This document shows positions 7,071-13,610 of a DNA stretch of 20,095 nucleotides, piece after piece. Made by a program: the position numbers and the translations under genes. Within the stretch, counting starts at the first letter, position 1; the number at the start of each line of letters is the position of its first letter. The DNA comes from CAYOVG01 sp964407285 (lineage in GTDB: Bacteria > Desulfobacterota > Syntrophobacteria > Syntrophobacterales > Syntrophobacteraceae): the NCBI GenBank assembly GCA_964407285.1, contig CAYOVG010000091.1:1-20095 (forward strand). Direction: 5' to 3'. The notes under the pieces are model-generated. The model was not told the origin of the DNA. It did no database searches and worked only from the letters and a program-made list of their open reading frames with translations.

Positions 7071-7146
7071 GGAGATCGGAAATCGGATATTGGACATCGG
7101 AGGCATGCAACTCCATTCCGACTTCCGACCACCGACCTCCGTCTCC
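7071..7146. repeat. Inverted repeat built from 7-base TCGGA units
   Basis: The left arm (7071-7103) reads as successive 7-base units of the type GATCGGA, AATCGGA, TATTGGA, CATCGGA. The right arm (about 7115-7146) is made of the complementary type (TTCCGAC, TTCCGAC, CACCGAC, CTCCGTC). The arms can pair imperfectly around a short GC-containing centre. It starts 6 bases after the hisF stop. It looks like a small non-coding palindromic repeat, not a gene; whether it ends transcription is unknown, as no T tract follows. Confidence 0.6.
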
Positions 7147-7593
7147 GTGCTCTCCGCGGTTTTCACGCCTCCACCCACGAAACGGTCTGATCTCCGGTGG
7201 ATGCGCCAGTCCCGCGGCACGGTCTCTCTCCCACGACTTGCATTCACTCCCGCGAAATGGTTTAGTCCTTTCTGATTCCTTTCTATTCATACCTCGGTAA
7301 TCATTCATGCGCCGTCCGCGCCTCGTATGCGCATCGTTGGAGTACCGTTTCCCAGGCTTGAAGTGAGGGAAACAGGGGTCGAGCGCTTGTCCTCTCCGCG
7401 CTGCAGTCCTCTACTGCACATTCCTTGCGGAATTGACAAAGGCTTTTTCCGTCATTACCTGATTGACAGAACGGAAAGATTCGGGATTTCGAGAGTTTGT
7501 TGATTCTGGAGACATCATTTACCGTCTTTTGCACCAATTCTGGAGGAGAGAGACCTTATATTCGGATTCAACCGCTTAACCGAAAGCGATTTA

Positions 7594-7622
7594 TTGCAAC
7601 GGTGCATGTTCGGACTTAGTAT
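7594..7622 (+). promoter_or_regulatory. Weak promoter candidate upstream of the RfaH-like gene
   Basis: TTGCAA at 7594-7599 is separated by 17 bases from TAGTAT at 7617-7622; each box matches the consensus at four of six positions. It would leave a long leader. Chance occurrence in this AT-richer region is quite possible. Confidence 0.25.
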
Positions 7623-7953
7623 CTGGAATAGATGCAGCGTGGGGGCTTAGTTGCAGATGAATCAAGAATTTACGGTCGTATACCCGGTTTCATACCCTCA
7701 AACAAGCAGGCGTACCCCATTTGGGCATGCTCCCCACTTCTCGAGCGCCGTTGTCCGTATGAAAACGATGAGTTTTCACTGATATCAAGCATATGGACAT
7801 TATGGCTGCTGCTATGAATGTGTTTCTCCCACACTCACTATGGATAAGAACGGAGGAGGTTTCAGCCGCTTTCAGTGGAAACGTTCATTGGAAGGGAGAA
7901 TAGCTTACACGTGCGGCAAGCTGTCCTCCGGAAAGGGCTGTACTGGTGAACAT

Positions 7954-8499
7954 ATGCAGACGTATTCGAGTGATGAGCAAGACTTGAGGGATGAATCCAG
8001 GAAGGCCTGGTATTGTATCTACACCAAACCCAGGCAGGAAGATGCATTATGCCGGAAATTGAGCGATATTGCCGATATCGAGACATTGAATCCAAAATTG
8101 AAAAGGAAGAAGCTGATCCGTGGAAAACACAGCGAGGTGGTGGAGGAGTTTTTTCCATGCTACGTCTTTGCAAGGTTCGACCCTCGAAAATACCATCACA
8201 TGATCACGTACACGAGGGGAGTCAGGCGTATTGTCGGCAACAGCCTCGGTCTTCCGTACATAGTGGATGAAAGTATTATCAATATGATCAAGGAGAAAAT
8301 GTCGGACGGATATATAGCTATCGACTATCCGAGGTTAGTAGAAGGAGAAGAGGTATCAATAACCGAAGGTCCGATGAAGGGAATGAAAGGGCTTTTTTCT
8401 CAGGAACTCAAATCTCAGGACAGAGTGCTTATATTGCTTAATACGATAAAATATCAGGCAAAGGTGGAGATAGAGGCAGATTATGTCGTTAAAGCATAG
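7954..8499 (+). CDS. RfaH-like NusG-family transcription antitermination factor
   Basis: The 181-residue product has an NGN domain (about 18-120) beginning AWYCIYTKPRQE and a C-terminal KOW domain (about 129-180) with GEEVSITEGPMKGMKG. Several blocks follow E. coli RfaH more closely than NusG: KKLIRGKHSEVVEEFFP against EKIVRGKRTAVSEPLFP, FARFDP against FVEFDP, the TRGV motif, and ILLNTIKYQ against LLLNLINKE. RfaH binds elongating RNA polymerase at an ops element and suppresses pausing and termination in long surface-polysaccharide operons. An exact ops-consensus match lies 364 bases after the stop codon, just before the exopolysaccharide genes. I place the start at ATG 7954. An in-frame ATG at 7840 would add 38 residues that precede the NGN fold and has no ribosome site upstream. 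The site for 7954 is also weak (GGTGAAC). A housekeeping NusG is unlikely because the neighbours are not secE or ribosomal protein genes. Confidence 0.85.
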   Translation: MQTYSSDEQDLRDESRKAWYCIYTKPRQEDALCRKLSDIADIETLNPKLKRKKLIRGKHSEVVEEFFPCYVFARFDPRKYHHMITYTRGVRRIVGNSLGLPYIVDESIINMIKEKMSDGYIAIDYPRLVEGEEVSITEGPMKGMKGLFSQELKSQDRVLILLNTIKYQAKVEIEADYVVKA

Positions 8500-8956
8500 C
8501 CGATGGCTCCATTCATGTATGATGATTGTTCGGAGTATCTCTCGGGACTGTTGGCATGGTGATGGGGCGTTATGCATCTGGGATTAGTGAAGCGCCGGTC
8601 GCGACGAACTAGTTTCGGATCCGACTGATACCAGGGATTAGGGAAAAACGAATGCCATCGGCAGGCTCTAATTCTTTGCCTCTCGTTCATTGCACATCCG
8701 GCCTCTCTCTCGACGCCCGCGACCGGGGTCCCGAAGGAGAGCCGGATGGAGCCGGAGTACCGGCAGCTTATGACGATTCTCATCGCACCGGATGCACGAG
8801 TCCGGCGAGGGCTTCACGTATGTGCTTCAATTTTCGCTCTTCAGAGGGAACTGAAGGGAATGGGCGGTAGCATATCCCGGGGTTGTCCCGGCTTCGTACT
8901 CCTTGCCGGCGGTCGATGGAGCGAAGCGTGGGGAAGCATCTGACATGGAGGGAGTT
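8500..8956 (+). other. Structured leader of the exopolysaccharide operon
   Basis: This 457-base gap holds several hairpins and the ops-like site. One hairpin pairs 8697-8708 with 8736-8746: about 10 bp with one bulge. A second pairs CCGGA at 8788-8792 with TCCGG at 8801-8805. A 65-codon frame starts at ATG 8746 with AAGGAG 6 bases upstream and stops at 8943. Its ribosome site and start lie inside the first hairpin, and the frame runs across the ops site. I recognise no family in its product and do not call it a gene. No clear promoter was found, so the operon may start here or be read through from the RfaH-like gene. Confidence 0.5.
8863..8873 (+). promoter_or_regulatory. ops (JUMPstart) element match, RfaH recruitment site
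   Basis: GGCGGTAGCAT fits the ops consensus GGCGGTAGNNT exactly, including the GCGGTAGC core that forms the small non-template-strand hairpin read by RfaH. It lies on the coding strand, 84 bases before the ATG of the first exopolysaccharide gene and downstream of an RfaH-like gene, the arrangement seen for RfaH-controlled operons. A near match, GGCGGTCG, occurs at 8908-8915. Function in this organism is inferred. Confidence 0.65.
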
Positions 8957-9676
8957 ATGCATGGGGTTAAGGGAATGAGGTTGGCGGTGGGGTTCATATT
9001 TCTTTTCCTTGTGGCGGCGTGCGGAGGACCCGTGGTTCAGAATCCCGTGCCCGTGGGCGCTCCGGGGACTATTGTGCAATATCCCATGGGGGAGTACAAA
9101 ATCAATGTGGGGGACCAAATCGATGTCAAGTTCTTCTATAATCCGGAACTCAACGATTCCGTGGTCGTCCGGCCCGACGGCAGGATTTCGCTGCAATTGG
9201 TGCACGAAACCGTGGCGGCCGGCCTCACGCCCGGGGAACTATCCAAACAGCTTTCCGAAAAATACGCTCCCGAACTCCTGAATCCGGAAGTCGCCGTAAT
9301 AGTGAGAACTTTCAGCAACAACAGGATCTACATCGATGGCGAGGTGAACCAGCCCGGAGCGATCGATTTGACCGGTCCGATGACGGTGATGCAGTCCATC
9401 AGCAGCGCGGGCGGTTTGAAGACGACCGCACGCACCGAAGAGATCGTCGTCATTCGAAGGGCGGAAGGGAACAGACCGATGGCCATTCCCGTCAATATCA
9501 GCAAGGCGATCGACGGGACGGGCATAGGACAGGACATAACGCTCATGCCGTTCGACATCGTGTACGTACCGAGGTCCACCATAGCCAATGTCGGTCTGTG
9601 GATGGAGCAGTACATCAGGGACGCCATCTTTGTAATCCCCGCCGAATTCTTCCTCTACTACTCCGTCACCCAGTAG
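8957..9676 (+). CDS. Wza-like polysaccharide export lipoprotein
   Basis: This 239-residue protein starts with a lipoprotein signal: hydrophobic residues about 8-19, then the lipobox VAAC with Cys22. A Poly_export domain covers about 45-120 (YKINVGDQIDVKFFYNPELN, VRPDGRISLQLV). A SLBB-type domain follows at about 122-206 (RIYIDGEVNQPGAIDL, QSISSAGGLK). A short C-terminal amphipathic segment (ANVGLWMEQYIRDAIF) may correspond to the helix that lines the outer-membrane pore in Wza. It should form part of the periplasm and outer-membrane channel for polymer export. At 239 residues it is shorter than E. coli Wza and has room for only one SLBB unit. The start is ATG 8957, with GGAGG 5 bases upstream; an in-frame ATG at 8945 lacks such spacing. 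It is the first gene after the ops-like site. Confidence 0.93.
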   Translation: MHGVKGMRLAVGFIFLFLVAACGGPVVQNPVPVGAPGTIVQYPMGEYKINVGDQIDVKFFYNPELNDSVVVRPDGRISLQLVHETVAAGLTPGELSKQLSEKYAPELLNPEVAVIVRTFSNNRIYIDGEVNQPGAIDLTGPMTVMQSISSAGGLKTTARTEEIVVIRRAEGNRPMAIPVNISKAIDGTGIGQDITLMPFDIVYVPRSTIANVGLWMEQYIRDAIFVIPAEFFLYYSVTQ

Positions 9677-9715
9677 CGGGCGGATGGAAGGAAAAGCGTA
9701 TAGCGAGGTGCTTTC

Positions 9716-11281
9716 ATGGATCATCACTCCTTAGTCGGGCATAAGCCGCACATGCCTCAACCCGGCGCCTATCCGCCTGCGGCCGTATGGGATACGGCAT
9801 TCCTGGCGGAGGGCGATTCCCAGGGCATCAACCTGAGGGACATACTGCTGATCGTATTCAAGCATAAGATCAAGATTCTCGTGGTCTTCGTCGCCATGGT
9901 GATTCTGGCGGCGGCATCCTACTTCTTCTACTTCAAAAGACAGCCTCCCCAGTATGAGGCCAAGGCGATCCTCATGCTGCGATACGGGAGCGAGTACACC
10001 GATGTCGCCAATCCCGCGCCGGGACGCACGCCCCTGGCTTTCGGACAAAAGGAGATCATGGCGTCGGAGGCGTTGATTCTGAGCAGCAGAAATGTGCTCG
10101 AGAAGCTGATCGACAAGATAGGCCTGGAGAAGCTTTACCCGGAGATGGCCGCCCCGTCGGCAAATGCCGCCAATCCCGGAGCCGGCAATCCGGAAGTGAT
10201 GGAGAGAGCGCTGTTCCGGCTCGGCCAGGAAATCGTCGTGGATACCACCGGCGGGTCTCAAATCCTCACGGTCAGCTACAAAGGCAAGGACCGGGAGTTG
10301 AGCGCCCGTGTCGTCAACGAACTGGTGGCCTTGTATAAGGATGAGCGCCTCCATGTGTTGAGTGATCCCGCAACGCTTACCTTTCTTCGGAGCAAGGTCT
10401 CCGAATACTACGACAAGGTGAAGGAATCCGAGGCCAAGCTCGAAGCCTTCAAGGATCAGTTCCAGATCTACTCCTATGAGGAGCAGATGAGTTTGCTGAA
10501 CAATCAGCGCCAAAACTGGGAAAACGTATTGATCAATGCACAGACGCTTACGAAACAACTCCAGGGCAGGGTGGCCTACATTACTGAAGTCCTTGAGAAA
10601 ATGCCCGCGTATTCGTCAGGGTCGGATTCATTGCGGGATGCCCGCGCGCGGTTGCTGGATCTGGAAGCCAAGGAGCGTGATTTGGCCACCAGGTATACGG
10701 ACAAGAATCGCATGCTGGTTACTATTCGGAGCCAGATCGAAGTCCTGAGGAATTCGCTCAGGAAGAGCGGTGTATCCGATACCGCGATGGATAACGCCCC
10801 TCCCGGCTTCGACCTTGCCGGCAGTCTGCGGATGGAGAGAATCCAGGCGCAGCAGCAGCTCAACGCCGCTGACATCCAGATCGCCGATGCGAAAAACCAG
10901 ATCGAAGGCGTGGAGAAGCAAATCCAGGAGTTGGCAAAGATCGGCAACAGGTACCAGGAAGTGCAGCGCGAGGTGAATCTCAACCAGAGGTATTACGAAA
11001 CGTACCTCAATAAGCTCGAAGAAGTCCACATTACCGATGACATGAAACGTCAGAAGATGACGAGCGTGAGTGTAGTGCAGGACGCTTCCGCGCCCGCCGT
11101 TCCGGTTCAGCCGCCCAAGTCGTTCTTGTTGATTGTGGCTATCGGGGCGGGATTGGGCCTGGCGGGAGGATTGGGCCTTGCATTTCTACTGGAATTCATC
11201 GGGCAGAGGCTGACTATTCCCAGGGATGTGGAAAAACGGCTGGGTATGCCCGTGCTCATCACCATTCCCCGCCGCTCGTGA
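9716..11281 (+). CDS. Wzz/GNVR-type polysaccharide chain-length determinant protein
   Basis: The 521-residue inner-membrane protein has two membrane segments, about 52-73 and 470-492, bracketing a large periplasmic part rich in coiled coil. The Wzz domain starts at the first segment (INLRDILLIVFKHKIKILVV). The GNVR-like block before the second segment reads REVNLNQRYYETYLNKLEE, followed by a proline-rich VPVQPPKS. It should control polymer length together with the CpsD-like protein encoded two genes on. The C-terminal tail is short (LGMPVLITIPRRS) and carries no kinase domain, so the system is of the split type. The ATG follows GCGAGGTG at 5 bases. The ATPase gene begins 7 bases after the stop. 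The 40-residue N-terminal extension before the membrane is rich in His and Pro and not typical. Confidence 0.92.
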   Translation: MDHHSLVGHKPHMPQPGAYPPAAVWDTAFLAEGDSQGINLRDILLIVFKHKIKILVVFVAMVILAAASYFFYFKRQPPQYEAKAILMLRYGSEYTDVANPAPGRTPLAFGQKEIMASEALILSSRNVLEKLIDKIGLEKLYPEMAAPSANAANPGAGNPEVMERALFRLGQEIVVDTTGGSQILTVSYKGKDRELSARVVNELVALYKDERLHVLSDPATLTFLRSKVSEYYDKVKESEAKLEAFKDQFQIYSYEEQMSLLNNQRQNWENVLINAQTLTKQLQGRVAYITEVLEKMPAYSSGSDSLRDARARLLDLEAKERDLATRYTDKNRMLVTIRSQIEVLRNSLRKSGVSDTAMDNAPPGFDLAGSLRMERIQAQQQLNAADIQIADAKNQIEGVEKQIQELAKIGNRYQEVQREVNLNQRYYETYLNKLEEVHITDDMKRQKMTSVSVVQDASAPAVPVQPPKSFLLIVAIGAGLGLAGGLGLAFLLEFIGQRLTIPRDVEKRLGMPVLITIPRRS

Positions 11282-11288
11282 GAGAGAC

Positions 11289-12818
11289 ATGTACCTCAAT
11301 TACTACGGATTCAAAAGAGAGCCGTTTCAGGTTACGCCCGATCCCGACTTTCTGTTCTTCAGTCCCAGCCATAAAGAGGCGTTGGGGGCCATCATCTATG
11401 GAATCGAGAACAGAAGGGGGTTCATCGAGATCGTGGGCGAGGTGGGAGTGGGCAAGACCACCATTCTTCGCTCCTATCTGCAAAGAGCCGACCGAAAACG
11501 GCTGAAGGTCCTGTATCTGTTCAATGCCAACATTTCTTTCGAGGATCTGCTGAGGGCGATATTTCGGGAAATGGGAATCGAACGCCGGGCCGACGCCGCT
11601 ACTTCGGACATGATCAACGAACTGCACAAGGTCTTGATCGAGGAGTACAAGCAGGGACACAATGTGGTGCTCGCCATCGATGAAGCCCAGAACATGCCGG
11701 TGGATACCCTGGAAAACCTTCGGATGCTGTCCAACCTGGAAACATCGACGGAAAAGCTCATCCAGATTCTTCTGATCGGCCAACCCGAACTGGACCGGAA
11801 GCTCGACCTGAACGAGTTGCGCCAGTTCAAACAGCGCATTGCGGTACGTTCGAGAATTCAACCGCTGACACCCAAAGAAAGCATGGACTATATACTCCAC
11901 CGTCTGACGAGGGTGTCGACGTCGAGGGGGGAAGTTTTCACGAGCCGCGCGCTGAAGCTCATCGTCGAGCATGCGGGAGGCATTCCCAGGGTCATCAATA
12001 CTCTGTGCAGCAACGCCCTGGTGACCGGTTTCGGGTATCAGCAAAAACCCATTACTCACACCACCGTGAAGGAGGTCATCGCCGACCTCCAGCAGAAAAA
12101 GATGAGGCCGATGATTGGATTTCGAGCCGCTCTCGCGGTTCTCGCTCTGATTGCGGCGGTATTCCTGGGGATCTCGCTGTACGGGGGCAAGGTGACCTCC
12201 AAGGTGAAGGCCTTTCGCATGCCCCAAATCGCCACTTCGCAGACCACGACAAATCTGCATCGGGAAGCGCCGACGCCGGGAGAGCGGGCCCCCGCCTCCG
12301 GGGAAACGGCTGCTCCGGGTGAAGCTGAACCGGCTGCCGTGGAGAATCCTCCTTCACCTTCTCAAACCGCACAGGTGAATGAGGACAACAACGAGGAAAT
12401 GAGCCGCGATCCTCGGACAGCCCGGAAAGATGTCGCACCTGTTCCGCAACCGCCGTCCTCATCTTTGCCCGCAGGCGAAGAACCTCCCATGATCCAGGTC
12501 CCGACCGGAATGCATCCGGAACCCGACGCGGGAACGTCTGCTACGGAAGCGATTGCCGGGCGGGGGCTCCATGAATCGGCTCAAGATGGAGACTCCAGCC
12601 CGTCCGGCAGTGTTTCGGCAGGGGAGACCGATAGCGGCGTTGTCACGAAGATCGTCAAGAAGGGAGATACCCTCAATAAACTCATGATGGAAGTCTACGG
12701 CTTCAACGACCGGAGGCTCATCGAGTCCATCCGGCAGGCCAATCCGCACATCCAGGATGTCAACAAGATTTGGGCCGGGGATACGGTCCGTTTTCCCCCG
12801 GCCGGTCCCAATATGTAA
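11289..12818 (+). CDS. ExeA/PEP-CTERM-locus-type AAA ATPase with membrane segment and C-terminal LysM domain
   Basis: The 509-residue product begins MYLNYYGFKREPFQVTPDPD, typical of the ExeA/GspA-type secretion ATPases found in PEP-CTERM exopolysaccharide loci. Walker A is GEVGVGKTT at 50-58 and Walker B VVLAIDEAQ at 126-134, with ILLIGQPEL at 160-168. One membrane segment lies at about 278-297. Then comes a Pro/Ala/Glu-rich linker (about 310-450) and a LysM domain (about 452-503: KKGDTLNKLMMEVYG, NKIWAGDTVRFP). This places the ATPase in the cytoplasm and a peptidoglycan-binding module in the periplasm. It may anchor or energise the export machine across the cell wall; that role is inferred. 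The start is ATG 11289, 7 bases after the upstream stop. The upstream extension to 11226 overlaps the previous gene and lacks the family's start. Confidence 0.88.
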   Translation: MYLNYYGFKREPFQVTPDPDFLFFSPSHKEALGAIIYGIENRRGFIEIVGEVGVGKTTILRSYLQRADRKRLKVLYLFNANISFEDLLRAIFREMGIERRADAATSDMINELHKVLIEEYKQGHNVVLAIDEAQNMPVDTLENLRMLSNLETSTEKLIQILLIGQPELDRKLDLNELRQFKQRIAVRSRIQPLTPKESMDYILHRLTRVSTSRGEVFTSRALKLIVEHAGGIPRVINTLCSNALVTGFGYQQKPITHTTVKEVIADLQQKKMRPMIGFRAALAVLALIAAVFLGISLYGGKVTSKVKAFRMPQIATSQTTTNLHREAPTPGERAPASGETAAPGEAEPAAVENPPSPSQTAQVNEDNNEEMSRDPRTARKDVAPVPQPPSSSLPAGEEPPMIQVPTGMHPEPDAGTSATEAIAGRGLHESAQDGDSSPSGSVSAGETDSGVVTKIVKKGDTLNKLMMEVYGFNDRRLIESIRQANPHIQDVNKIWAGDTVRFPPAGPNM

Positions 12819-12842
12819 AATGGAAGCAATGGGAGTAGCAAT

Positions 12843-13595
12843 ATGAGCAAAATATACGAAGCTCTCGAACATGCGCATCGAGAGCGGAAGAAACTGAATG
12901 ACCCATCCATGATGCACGCTTTCGAGGAAGGGAGTCTATCCGATCAGTACGTACCTCCGAATACGCTCATATGCCTGGAAGAGGAAATGCTCACGCTCTA
13001 CAAGAGCATCGACACCATGCTCAATCACTCTCCCCAAAAGCTCGTTCAGTTCATCGCAGCCATGGAAGGGGAGGGGACTTCCACCATCGTGAGGGAGTTT
13101 GCCCGGATATGCGCGATGCGAATCGGCAAATCCGTGCTGTTGCTGGACACCGACCGGGTGAACCCTTCGCAGCACACATACTTCGGGATTCCCTATTCCG
13201 GTGGCTGGCTGGAAGTGATAAAGACCGGAAGGGGGATCGGTGATGCAATCCACCGTGTGGAGGATTCTTCACTCTTTGTGGCGCCATCCACCAATAGCGC
13301 GACGTTTACTCCCGAGTTCTTCGACTTTCACTGGATGGACGACTATCTCAGCGAGTTTAGAAACCGTTTCGATATCGTCCTTGTGGATTCGCCCCCGTTT
13401 ACTTCTTCTCCCGACGGTATCGGGATTGCGCCCAAAATGGACGGCGTGGTCATCGTAATCGAAGCGGAGAGGACCAAATGGACGGTGGTGGAGAATCTCA
13501 AGGAGAATATTCTGAAGGCAGGGGGGAACATTCTTGGAGTAGTTTTCAACAAGAGGCGTTACCACATCCCACAATCTATATACGACCGACTATAG
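12843..13595 (+). CDS. CpsD-like BY-kinase homologue with altered P-loop
   Basis: The 250-residue cytoplasmic protein begins MSKIYEALEHAHRERKK, the usual N-terminus of CpsD-type partners of GNVR proteins. The fold markers are Walker A' VLLLDTD at 98-104 and Walker B DIVLVDSPP at 177-185. The P-loop reads MEGEGTSTI at 74-82, so Thr79 replaces the lysine of the canonical GEGKST. The C-terminus has only two tyrosines (Tyr240, Tyr247) instead of a tyrosine-rich cluster. It probably still docks on the chain-length protein, but kinase activity is doubtful without the P-loop lysine. I recall similar GEGTST or GEGVST variants in other exopolysaccharide loci, so it is likely a real subclass and not a decayed gene. 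GGGAG lies upstream of the ATG. The next gene follows within 20 bases. Confidence 0.86.
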   Translation: MSKIYEALEHAHRERKKLNDPSMMHAFEEGSLSDQYVPPNTLICLEEEMLTLYKSIDTMLNHSPQKLVQFIAAMEGEGTSTIVREFARICAMRIGKSVLLLDTDRVNPSQHTYFGIPYSGGWLEVIKTGRGIGDAIHRVEDSSLFVAPSTNSATFTPEFFDFHWMDDYLSEFRNRFDIVLVDSPPFTSSPDGIGIAPKMDGVVIVIEAERTKWTVVENLKENILKAGGNILGVVFNKRRYHIPQSIYDRL

Positions 13596-13610
13596 AAAGT
13601 GGATAAGCTT

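Larger units (their letters stand above)
7066..7953 (+). other. Gene-poor region upstream of the RfaH-like gene
   Basis: This 888-base stretch is more AT-rich than its surroundings. After the inverted repeat at 7071-7146 I see a small palindrome, TGCAGT/ACTGCA at 7402-7418. There are two TTGACA boxes 30 bases apart (7433-7438, 7463-7468) without good -10 partners. A promoter-like pair is TTGCAA at 7594-7599, 17 bases, then TAGTAT at 7617-7622. No open frame has convincing family resemblance or a good ribosome site. If the promoter pair is real, the RfaH-like mRNA has a leader of over 300 bases. It could also hide a small RNA or a decayed gene. Confidence 0.5.

Noticed and set aside
5842..7308. 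A 488-codon minus-strand frame opposite hisH and hisF
   Set aside because: It is a shadow of two clearly conserved plus-strand genes in GC-rich DNA and shows no family motifs.
8690..8860. Resemblance of the leader hairpins to the end of a group II intron
   Set aside because: The similarity is limited to short GC-rich stems; no domain V or reverse transcriptase gene could be identified.
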